From PALSA-612 sp963776375 (lineage in GTDB: Bacteria; Actinomycetota; Thermoleophilia; Gaiellales; Gaiellaceae): a DNA stretch of 64,000 bases. Position 1 is the stretch's first letter. Each line of letters starts with the position of its first letter. A program made the position numbers and the translations under genes. The stretch spans positions 1,116,001 through 1,180,000 of the forward strand of contig CAVZMF010000002.1 in the NCBI GenBank assembly GCA_963776375.1. Reading direction: 5' to 3'. Of the stretch, positions 56,832 to 64,000 are shown piece by piece. The notes under the pieces were generated by a model. That model was given only the letters and a program-made list of their open reading frames with translations, did no database searches and had not been told where the DNA came from.

Positions 56832-58259
56832 ATGGCCGTGCACGAGCCGCCAGCGGACCTCGCGACGCCCACCGCCGGAGCGTTCTCGGCCGTGGCATCC
56901 CGGCTCGTCGATCGCGCGGGCCGGCTCAGCGGCCTCGTCGTCAGCTTCGCGCTCGTCCTTGCCGTGACCGGCGTGATCGAGCTGCTGAAGCCGCATGTGC
57001 CGGTCCTGAGCCTCTCCGTCCTCTACCTCCTGGCCGTCCTGCCGGTCGCCGTCGTGTGGGGCCTCCCCTACTCGCTCGGGGTGTCCGTCCTGAGCATGCT
57101 CGCATTCAACTTCTTCTTCCTGCCGCCGCTCTACACGCTCACGCTGGCCGACTCGAGGAACTGGTTCGCCCTCGTGGCGTTCGTGGTCACCGCCGTCGTC
57201 GTCAGCGAACTGGCGGCCGGGCAGCGGCGGCGCGCGCGTGAGTCGGCGCTCCTCACCGAGATCGCCACCTCCCTGCTCGAGCGCGGCCAGGTGAGCACGG
57301 ACCTGGACCGCATCGCCGCCCAGGCAGCCAGGGCGCTGCAGGTCGAGCGCGCGAGGATCACCCTCGACGGGAGCGCGGCAGCCCCGGAGGGGGCCGAGCG
57401 CTACCCGCTGACGGCGGGCGAGCGTCGGGTCGGCTGGATCGACCTCGAGCGGCCGCGGCCGGGAAGCGCCGCGGCGCGGCGGCGCCTCCTGCCCGCGCTC
57501 GGCTCGCTGCTCGGGGTCGCGGTCGACCGTGAGCGACTGCAGCGCGAGGCTGTCGAGGCTGAGGCCCTGCGGCGGAGCGACGCGCTGAAGACGGCGGTGC
57601 TCCGGGCCGTCAGCCACGACCTGCGCACCCCGCTGATGGCGATCCTCACCTCGGCCTCGGCCCTCTCGCGCGAGGACCTGGCGCTGGGAAAGCAGGACAG
57701 AGCCGAGCTGCTCGCGACGATCGAGGGCGAGGCCGCCCGCCTCGACCGGCTCGTCGACGACCTGCTCGACCTGTCGCGGCTGCAGGCGGGAGCCGTCGAC
57801 AGCCAGCCCGCGCCGTGGGCGGTCGACGACCTCGTCGTCCAGGCGCTGGGAGAGCTCGGCCCGCAGGCGGCGCGCGTGGAAGTGACGCTGCCCGACTATC
57901 CGGCGATCGTGAGCGTCGACGCCCGGCAGGTCGAACGGGCGCTCGTCAACCTGATCGAGAATGCGCTCAAGTACTCCCCGCCCACGGAGCCGGTGCGCGT
58001 CCAGGTGTCGTCCCACGGCCCCACGGCGGTCGTCCGTGTCGTCGACCACGGCCCCGGCGTGGGGCGCGACGAGCTCGAGCAGATCTTCGAGCCGTTCCAG
58101 CGCGGCCGCACCGCAAGCACGGTCCAGGGCGCCGGCCTCGGCCTCGCGATCTCGCGCGGGTTCGCGGATGCGAACGGCGGACGGGTGTGGGCCGAGTCGC
58201 GCCGCGGGCAGGGCGCGACCTTCGTCCTCGAATTGCCGCTCGCCGAGGGCCACCCGTGA
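56832..58259 (+). CDS. kdpD: KdpD-like sensor histidine kinase lacking the N-terminal KdpD/USP domains
   Basis: Two-component kinase, 475 residues. Four membrane helices (about 32-125) match the DUF4118 unit: 'LYLLAVLPVAVVWGLPYSLG' and 'MLAFNFFFLPPLYTLTLADS'. A GAF-like region (about 130-235) precedes the H-box 'LRAVSHDLRTPLMAILTSAS' (His262), N-box 'NLIENALKYSPPTEPVRV', G1 'VVDHGPGVGRDEL' and G2 'GAGLGLAISRGF'. Full KdpD has about 900 residues with an N-terminal KdpD sensor and USP domain, both missing here. The response regulator overlaps by four bases (GTGA). Regulates K+ uptake, by context. Confidence 0.9.
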   Translation: MAVHEPPADLATPTAGAFSAVASRLVDRAGRLSGLVVSFALVLAVTGVIELLKPHVPVLSLSVLYLLAVLPVAVVWGLPYSLGVSVLSMLAFNFFFLPPLYTLTLADSRNWFALVAFVVTAVVVSELAAGQRRRARESALLTEIATSLLERGQVSTDLDRIAAQAARALQVERARITLDGSAAAPEGAERYPLTAGERRVGWIDLERPRPGSAAARRRLLPALGSLLGVAVDRERLQREAVEAEALRRSDALKTAVLRAVSHDLRTPLMAILTSASALSREDLALGKQDRAELLATIEGEAARLDRLVDDLLDLSRLQAGAVDSQPAPWAVDDLVVQALGELGPQAARVEVTLPDYPAIVSVDARQVERALVNLIENALKYSPPTEPVRVQVSSHGPTAVVRVVDHGPGVGRDELEQIFEPFQRGRTASTVQGAGLGLAISRGFADANGGRVWAESRRGQGATFVLELPLAEGHP

Positions 58260-58948
58260 ACGGCCCTCGCGTTCTCGTCGTCGACGACGAGAAGCAGATC
58301 CTGCGGGCGCTGCGGACGAGCCTGCGCGCTGCAGGCTACGAGGTCGAGACAGCCGAGACGGCCGAAGGAGCGCTGGCGGCGGCCGCGATGCAACCCCCCG
58401 AGGCCGTGATCCTCGACCTCGTCCTCCCCGACGGCTCCGGCACCGACGTCTGCCGCGAGCTTCGCACCTGGAGCTCTGCGCCCGTGATCGTTCTCTCGGC
58501 GGTCGGCGACGAGGGCGAGAAGGTCGCAGCCCTGGACGCTGGCGCCGACGACTACGTCACGAAGCCGGTCGGGATCGACGAGCTGCTCGCGCGACTCCGG
58601 GCGGTGCTGCGCCGGGCGGGACCGGCGGGGGAGCCGCTGATCGTCGTCGGCGAGCTCGAGGTCGACGTCGAGAACCACGAGGTCCGCGTCTCCGGCAAGG
58701 CCGTCCACCTGACCCCGCACGAGTTCGACCTGGTGCGGTATCTCGCCCGCAACGAGGGCAAGCTGCTCACGCACCGGATGATCCTGCAAGAGGTGTGGGG
58801 TCCCGGCTACGGGGACTCGACCAACATCCTCCACGTGAACGTCTCGCAGCTGCGGCGGAAGCTCGAGCCGGACCCCGCCCGCCCGCGCTACCTCCTGACC
58901 GAGCCGGGCGCCGGCTACCGGCTGGTCGACCCCGCGACCCGCTCGTAA
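58256..58948 (+). CDS. kdpE: KdpE-type response regulator
   Basis: 230 residues. Receiver domain: 'VLVVDDEKQILRALRTSLRA', phospho-acceptor Asp54 in 'AVILDLVLPDGSGTDVCREL', Thr/Lys switch 'IVLSAVGDEGEKVAALDAGA' and 'DDYVTKPVGIDELLARL'. OmpR-type winged helix: 'VHLTPHEFDLVRYLARNEGK', 'LLTHRMILQEVWGPGYGD' and 'ILHVNVSQLRRKLEPDPARP'. Start GTG 58256 overlaps the kinase stop. It should activate kdpFA(BC) 3.4 kb away. Confidence 0.93.
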   Translation: MNGPRVLVVDDEKQILRALRTSLRAAGYEVETAETAEGALAAAAMQPPEAVILDLVLPDGSGTDVCRELRTWSSAPVIVLSAVGDEGEKVAALDAGADDYVTKPVGIDELLARLRAVLRRAGPAGEPLIVVGELEVDVENHEVRVSGKAVHLTPHEFDLVRYLARNEGKLLTHRMILQEVWGPGYGDSTNILHVNVSQLRRKLEPDPARPRYLLTEPGAGYRLVDPATRS

Positions 58949-61203
58949 CTACAGAAGCTGGTACGGAACGCTCGCGAGCACGACCCTGGGCTCGAACAGG
59001 AGCAGGCGCTTGAGATAGAGGGCGCGCTGGTTATGGAGGATGCGGTCGACTCCGCGGACGACGAGCTCGGGCATGACCACGACCGCCATCGCCTCCGGGT
59101 CCGCGGTGATCTCCCGAAGGTGGGCGAGGAGGGGACGTCCCAGGTCGCGGTGAGTGGCCTGGGTGATCACGAGCGGAGTGCCGGTGCCGTTCTGCACCCA
59201 GTCCTCGCGCATCTTGGCCGCGTCCGCCGCGTCGTACGCGAGGTAGAGCGCGTGAAGGTCGCGGAGCCCGAGCGTCTCGGCGTAGCGAACGGCGCGCAGC
59301 GAAACGGCGCTGACTCCGGCAATGGGGACGACACAGGTCGCATGCTTGGGCTCGACGTACTCGCGGTTCCCGTCGATCACGCGAGGGACGTCGGTGATGA
59401 TGATGCCGGGCTCGGAGAGGAGACGGAGCTTGAGCGAAAAGGTCGTGCGGCGCAGGAACGCGGCGATCAGCGACGGGCGCCGGAACAGCTCGGGGATGAC
59501 GACCGTGATGAAGTCGGTCTCGCCGTGCGGCAGCTCCCAGATGTAGTCGAGCACGGCGTCGATGGCGTCGTCCTGGGCCGGCAAGACCTCGAGGTGCGGC
59601 TTGCCGTCGCGATCCGGAAGAAGCGCGCCCTGATGCCCGGATCCGAGCCCTCGAACGGGACGTGAACGGCGCGGAGATCCTCCTTCGCGATCGTCTGTGC
59701 GTACCAGAGCGCGGTGCGGGTTGCGGGATCGAGCCGCTCGACGTAGAGCAGCACGGTCCGGTTCCGCACCTGGCGTGCGAGAACGGCCTTGGCGCCGCGG
59801 CGCAGCCGCCGGCCGACGATGTCGTAATGGCGTCGGATGGCCCTGAAGAGCACGACGAGGATCGGGATGGCGACGACGACCGCCCACGCGCCCTCGGTGA
59901 ACTTCGTCGCGATCACGATCACGCCGACCAGCCCGGTGGCCAGGGCGCCGATGCCGTTGATCAGGGCGCTGATCTTCCAGCGCGGCGCGCGGGTGCGGAA
60001 CCAGTGCTTCACCATGCCCGCCTGGGAGAGCGTGAAGGCGGTGAACACCCCGAGCACGTAGAGGTGGATGAGGGAGTTCACGTTGGCGCTGAAGACGAGG
60101 ATCAGCGCCGTCGCGATCGTCGCGAGGACGAGGACGCCGTTCGAGAAGACGAGCCGGTCGCCGAGATTCGAGAACTGCCGCGGGAAGAACCCGTCGCGGG
60201 CCATGATCGCGGCCAGTCGCGGGAAGCCCTGGTAGGAGGTGTTCGCGGCCAGGATCAGGATCCCGAACGTGAACACCTGGACGACCCAGAACATGAAGTG
60301 GGTGGAACCGGTGGGGAAGGTGGCGTTGGCGATCTCCGACAGAACGGAAACGGACGAGCTCGGGCGTGCGTCCATCTGGACGGCCAGGTACGACACCCCG
60401 AGGAAGAGGACGATGGCGATCGACGCCATCGTCAGCAGGGTCTTGGCGGCATTCGCCGCCTGGGGCCTCTTGAAGGCGTTGACGCCGTTCGCGATCGCCT
60501 CGACGCCGGTCAGGGCGCTCGAACCGGAGGCGAAGGCACGGAGCAGCACGAACGCGGTGACCGCTCCGGTTCCGGCGGGGAGCGGATCGGGTGCGACGGC
60601 ATGCGGAGGCGACCCGTCGAGGCACTCGACGAGGCCAACCCCGATCAGCACCAGCATCGAGATCACGAAGCCGTAGGTCGGCAGTGCGAAGGCGATGCCG
60701 CTCTCCCTGACACCACGCAGGTTCACGAACGTGATCAGGACGATCGCGAGCACCGACAGGCGCACGTTCCACCCGGACAGGCCGGGAAATGCAGAGGTGA
60801 TGGCGAGGATCCCACCCGCGACCGACACCGAGACGGTCAGCACGTAGTCGACGAGCAGCGCCGCGCCCGCTACGAGTGCCGGCAACGTGCCGAAGTTGTC
60901 CTTTGCGACCACGTAGGCGCCGCCGCTCGTCTCGTACGCGCGGACGACCTGCGTGTAGGAGAGCGCGACGATGCCGAGGAGCACGGCGATGACGATCGAG
61001 ATCGGAAAGACGAGATCGAGGGAGCTCAGGGAGGCGCCGATCAGCACGACCATCGCCGCCTCGGTCGCGTAGGCGACCGAGGAGATCGGATCGGACGAGA
61101 AGATCGGCAGCGCGAGGAACTTCGACAGGAGCGTGTCCTCGAGCTCGCGGCTCGGGCGTGGCCTGCCGATCAGCAGCCGCTTGAAGAGGGCGGTGCTGCG
61201 CAT
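58949..61203 (-). CDS. KimA-like APC-superfamily transporter (one base missing at about 59616)
   Basis: About 12 membrane helices (residues 40 to about 470) and a large cytoplasmic C-terminus. The N-terminus 'STALFKRLLIGRPRPSRELE' followed by 'ALPIFSSDPISSVAYATEAA' closely resembles the KimA/YdaO potassium importers, more so than amino-acid permeases. Conserved 'SYTQVVRAYETSGGAYVVAK' and 'LTGVEAIANGVNAFKRPQAA' follow. The frame breaks near 59616 after 'PGIRARFF'; one added C restores 'DRDGKPHLEVLPAQDDAIDA' and the remainder to 58949. Corrected length about 751 residues, longer than KimA (about 607). Location next to kdp genes supports K+ transport. Start ATG 61203; GTG near 61286 possible. 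Confidence 0.8.
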
Positions 61204-61407
61204 CCCGCCGCCCCGGACCGGCTCGATGTCCTGCCAGTCCTCGTCCTCTGCGGCGGTTTCGACCCGCGGCTGCTCGACGTCCACTTGCGGGAAGCTACTA
61301 CCACGCCCAGGACGATCCCGGGGACCGCGAGAATGCTTGGCGTGCCTGATCACCTCGGCTCCCATCGAGCGGAGCCCCGCCGGGGCCGGCACGCGCCCGC
61401 ACAGGAC

Positions 61408-61875
61408 GTGCGGATTCTCGTGCCGGTGACGGCGTCGAGGGAATCGGAGTTCGCCGTCGACACGGCCGCGCGGCTGGCCTCGGAGCGCAGTGCCGTGGTC
61501 ACGCTCGTTCACGTCATCGAGGTTCCGAAGGAACTGCCCTTGGACGCACTCTTCCCCGAGGAGGAGGCCGAGGCACGGCGCATCCTCAACCACGCCGCCG
61601 GCATCCTCGACCGCTACGGCGTCCACCACAAGACCCAATCGATGCGCGCCTCGACTGCCGCTGCGGCGATCCTCGACGCCGCACGTGACTCGGACGCGCA
61701 GATCCTCGTCATGGGCGCGCCTCGCATCACACGACGGAAGCGGACGGTGTTCGGTCCGAACGTCGCGACCGTGCTCAGGCGGGCGTCCTGCCGCGTCATG
61801 CTCGTGACCTCGCCGAGCGAGATGAGCGCCTCGCCGCCGGAGCCGGTCGGCGAGCCGTCTTCAGAATTTCCGTAG
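61408..61875 (+). CDS. Universal stress protein (UspA) domain protein
   Basis: About 155 residues. 'VRILVPVTASRESEFAVDTA' opens the fold, 'VVTLVHVIEVPKELPLDALF' follows, and the ATP-loop-like 'AQILVMGAPRITRR' with 'VFGPNVATVLRRASCRVMLV' matches the GxxG-9x-G(S/T) region only loosely (GPN for G-x-x-G), so nucleotide binding is doubtful. GTG 61408 is chosen because the fold starts there; an ATG at 61333 adds 25 weak residues. Divergent from the KimA-like gene. It may replace the USP domain absent from the KdpD here. Confidence 0.8.
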   Translation: MRILVPVTASRESEFAVDTAARLASERSAVVTLVHVIEVPKELPLDALFPEEEAEARRILNHAAGILDRYGVHHKTQSMRASTAAAAILDAARDSDAQILVMGAPRITRRKRTVFGPNVATVLRRASCRVMLVTSPSEMSASPPEPVGEPSSEFP

Positions 61876-61931
61876 ACCCGCGCGGGGAATCCGTAGGCCG
61901 CGCTCAGCCCTGCCGTCCTAGCGTGACGAGC

Positions 61932-62258
61932 ATGAGAACCGGCAGGGACGTCGAGGTGGCCTCTGCGCGCCGTCGGCGTTCCCTGGCCAAGTCGCTGCAG
62001 GGGATCATCCGCAGCCTCGATCCGAAGCTCCTCCCCGGCGCCTCGCCGCTCAACCGGCGCGGGCTCTGGCTCTACCTGCCCGAGATCCGCACGCTCGCGT
62101 CCAGGGTCGGCGACTTCGATCGCCCCGTCTCGCGGCGCGGCCTCCAGCTCGTCCACAACCTGCTGACCGACGGCGGCAGCCCGCTCTACGACAGGGACCG
62201 GATCGACGAGATCCCGGAGACCGTCAAGCACATCCTCTTCGCGCTGGAGGCCCACTGA
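61932..62258 (+). CDS. Small soluble protein of unknown function
   Basis: 108 residues from ATG 61932 (GTG 61923 adds three). Basic N-terminus ('RTGRDVEVASARRRRSLAKS') then 'LYLPEIRTLASRVGDFDRPV' and 'LVHNLLTDGGSPLYDRDRID', ending 'VKHILFALEAH'. No signal or membrane segment. The stop overlaps the start of the next small gene by one base, so it may belong to the kdp transcript. No family is recognised. Confidence 0.5.
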   Translation: MRTGRDVEVASARRRRSLAKSLQGIIRSLDPKLLPGASPLNRRGLWLYLPEIRTLASRVGDFDRPVSRRGLQLVHNLLTDGGSPLYDRDRIDEIPETVKHILFALEAH

Positions 62259-62503
62259 TGTGGGACCTGGGCGCGATTCTGATCGTCCTCGGCTGCTTCG
62301 CGGTCATCTTCGGCCTCCTCTACACGCTGGACGGGTCTAGGAGCCGTGACGGCAGGCGACGCATTCGGGCTGGCGATCTCGCTCCTGATCCTGATCTACC
62401 TCGTCTACGCGCTCTTCCGCGGGGAGAAGCTGTAGTGACCGTAGGCTCGACGGAGGTCACCAATGAGCGGAAGTGCCGGCCTTGCCGGCACTGGAGCGGG
62501 TAG
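62258..62503 (+). CDS. Tiny membrane protein ahead of kdpF (only first 27 codons convincing)
   Basis: ATG 62258 opens 'MWDLGAILIVLGCFAVIFGL' and 'LYTLDG', a single membrane helix with KdpF-like size. The open frame continues to 62503, overlapping kdpF, but the later part is Arg/Pro-rich and unlike protein. In the neighbouring frame a TAG lies at 62338-62340; one lost or gained base would end the protein after about 27 residues, just before the kdpF start. Small single-helix ORFs before kdpF occur in actinobacteria. Role unknown, probably linked to the Kdp pump. Confidence 0.5.
   Translation: MWDLGAILIVLGCFAVIFGLLYTLDGSRSRDGRRRIRAGDLAPDPDLPRLRALPRGEAVVTVGSTEVTNERKCRPCRHWSG
62346..62435 (+). 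CDS. kdpF: Potassium-transporting ATPase subunit KdpF
   Basis: GTG 62346 gives a 29-residue peptide, exactly the usual KdpF size: 'VTAGDAFGLAISLLILIYLV' followed by 'YALFRGEKL'. The single helix and the 'YLVYAL.R.E' pattern are the mark of KdpF, which stabilises the KdpABC complex. It lies upstream of kdpA on the same strand. Too short for standard gene callers. Confidence 0.85.
   Translation: MTAGDAFGLAISLLILIYLVYALFRGEKL
62473..62491 (+). promoter_or_regulatory. Hairpin directly before kdpA
   Basis: GTGCCGGC-CTT-GCCGGCAC is a perfect eight-base stem with a three-base loop. It ends two bases before the GGAG that serves the kdpA GTG at 62503. It may limit ribosome access or mark processing between kdpF and kdpA. 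Confidence 0.45.
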
Positions 62504-64000
62504 TGGGCGGCCAGGGCATCGGGCAGGTCCTCGTCTACGTCGTCGTCCTGCTCGCTCTTGCGTACCCGCTCGGCCTGTACATGGCGCGGGTGTTCGCGAG
62601 CCTGAAGGCGCCGCGCGTCCTCTCGGCGATCGAGGGCGGCTTCTACAAGCTCGTCCGCACCGATCCGACCCGGGAGCAGGACTGGAAGAGCTACGGGCTC
62701 ACGGTCGTCGTCTTCAGCATCGTCTTCTCGGGCCTCTTGTTCGCGCTCCAGCGGCTGCAGGGGCACCTGTTCCTGAACCCGGACAACCTGCCTGCGGTCA
62801 AGCCGCCGATCGCGCTGAACACGACCGCGAGCTTCGTCACGAACACGAACTGGCAGTACTACGGCGGCGAGTACACCATGTCGTACCTGACGCAGATGGC
62901 CGGGCTCGCCGTGCAGCAGTTCGTCTCGGCGGCGGTCGGCATCGCGGTCCTCGTCGCAGTCGTCCGCGGGATCGCGCGGCGCTCCTCGAAGGAGCTCGGG
63001 AACTTCTGGGTCGACATCTACCGGTCGTGCGTCTACGTGCTGCTGCCGCTGGCGGCGATCCTCTCGCGTGATCCTGATCTCGCAGGGCGTGCCGCAGACG
63101 TTCGACGCGCACGCGACGGCGCGGACGGTCGAGGGCGCCGTGCAGACGATCGCGCGCGGGCCGGTCGCATCCATGATCGGCATCAAGCAGCTCGGCACGA
63201 ACGGCGGCGGGTTCTACAACTCGAACTCCGCCGTGCCGTTCGAGAACCCGAACGGGATCACGAACTTCCTCACGGTGATCGCGATCCTGCTGATCCCGGC
63301 GGCGCAGGTGATCATGTTCGGGAAGATGGTGCTCGCGCGCCGCCACGCGCTGATGGTGCTGGCGGCGATGGTCATCGTCTTCTTCATCGGCGTGGGCGTC
63401 AACTACCCGGCCGAGCAGCACGGCTCCCAGGTGCTTCGCGCCTCCGGCGTCAACCTCGCGCAGGGCAACGGGCAGTCCGGCGGGAACATGAGCGACAAGG
63501 AGGTCCGTTTCGGCATCGCCAACTCGGCCATCTGGACGACGGCGACCTCGGACGCTTCGAACGGCTCGGTCAACGGCGGCTTCGACGCACAGACGCCGGC
63601 CGGCGGGGCCGTCCCGCTCATCAATCTGTTCCTCGGCGAGGTGATCTTCGGCGGGGTCGGCTCCGGCCTGTACGGGATGTTCTTCTACATCGTCATCGCC
63701 GTCTTCGTGGCCGGGCTGATGGTCGGCCGCACGCCTGAATGGCTAGGCAAGAAGATCGAGGCGAGAGAGATCAAATACGCCGCGCTCGGCGCGCTCTTCG
63801 TCCCGACGATGGTCCTGACCATGGCTGCCGTCGCGATCGTGACCAAGGAAGGGCTGGCGTCGATCTACAACTCGGGCGTCCACGGCTTCACCGAGACGCT
63901 GTACGCGTACGACTCGCAGTCGAACAACAACGGCAGCGCCTTCGCCGGCTACGGGGGGACGGATTTCGCAGCCACGTTCGGCACCGTCGCTCTCTTCCTG
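62503..64000 (+). CDS. kdpA: Potassium-transporting ATPase subunit KdpA, 3' end cut by window (insertion at about 63067)
   Basis: KdpA is the K+-channel-like subunit of the Kdp P-type ATPase. GTG 62503 is preferred (GGAG eight bases ahead); GTG 62473 is in frame too. Helix 1 'VLVYVVVLLALAYPLGLYMA', first selectivity region 'FVTNTNWQYYGGEYTMSYLT', second 'IKQLGTNGGGFYNSNSAVPF' and 'ENPNGITNFLTV'. One extra base near 63067 breaks the frame between 'LLPLAAILS' and 'VILISQGVPQTF'. About 499 codons are present; roughly 60-70 remain past 64000. kdpB and kdpC should follow. Confidence 0.94.

Noticed and set aside
61204..61407. c-di-AMP (ydaO-type) riboswitch before the KimA-like gene
   Set aside because: Short stretches look similar (GGGAGCCGAGGTGAT on the minus strand) but I cannot trace the full conserved core. 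A covariance search would decide.
62463..62510. kdpA start at ATG 62463, which has a good GGAGG
   Set aside because: Its frame gives a Gly/Arg-rich peptide and does not match KdpA. It would need another indel to enter the KdpA frame.

Overview
This 64 kb window is GC-rich chromosomal DNA with densely packed genes. ATGA, GTGA and TGATG start/stop overlaps are common. The gene set points to an actinobacterium: comF-hpf-secA neighbourhood, F-type ATP synthase with AtpI/AtpZ-like genes, LytR-CpsA-Psr (LCP) protein, LPxTG-type surface protein, Kdp potassium pump, long-form HPF. The deep-branching class Thermoleophilia is my best guess. That placement is inference from gene content and style; no rRNA gene is present. 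No tRNA, rRNA, CRISPR array, transposase or phage module was seen.

Layout. (1) 0-6 kb: the N-terminal part of secA (runs off the left edge), a holin-like membrane gene, a conserved unknown, hpf, comF, a secreted protein, a sugar nucleotidyltransferase and mtnA. (2) 6-10 kb: four secreted or surface proteins (CAP domain, two beta-rich exported proteins, an LPFTG-anchored protein). (3) 9.7-26.5 kb: an exopolysaccharide locus of the Wzx/Wzy type. Three plus-strand genes converge on a compact minus-strand operon of ten genes: Wzz/tyrosine autokinase, priming sugar transferase, an ECF sigma factor, WecG-type glycosyltransferase, polymerase, GT4, flippase, two tandem paralogous glycosyltransferases and a second GT4. 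(4) 26.8-31 kb: LigD-type polymerase domain protein, two small exported or membrane proteins (one broken), ahcY and its MerR-type neighbour with a 25-bp inverted repeat. (5) 31-36 kb: a nucleotidyltransferase-cupin fusion, UDP-glucose dehydrogenase, an LCP cell-wall ligase with an unusual C-terminus, and a secreted protein. (6) 36-41.7 kb: metH with a structured leader, a VOC protein, and an ECF sigma factor with a membrane partner. (7) 41.8-56.7 kb: the ATP synthase genes, split into atpDC and atp(I)BEFHAG by a complete peptide/nickel-type ABC transporter and an orphan zinc-finger membrane protein. (8) 56.8-64 kb: a potassium-uptake region with a short KdpD-like kinase, KdpE, a KimA-like APC transporter, a universal stress protein, two tiny membrane proteins (one is KdpF) and kdpA, which is cut by the right edge.

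The genes link into a few themes: envelope polysaccharide synthesis (NDP-sugar supply, priming, polymerisation, LCP ligation), the methyl/methionine cycle (mtnA, ahcY, metH), energy coupling, and potassium homeostasis.

A caution for users: at least eleven genes, including atpA, atpG, ahcY, metH and kdpA, are interrupted by one-base frame breaks that restore a perfect family match when one base is removed or added. The sequence almost certainly carries assembly or sequencing indels, and the affected genes are annotated here as single genes.
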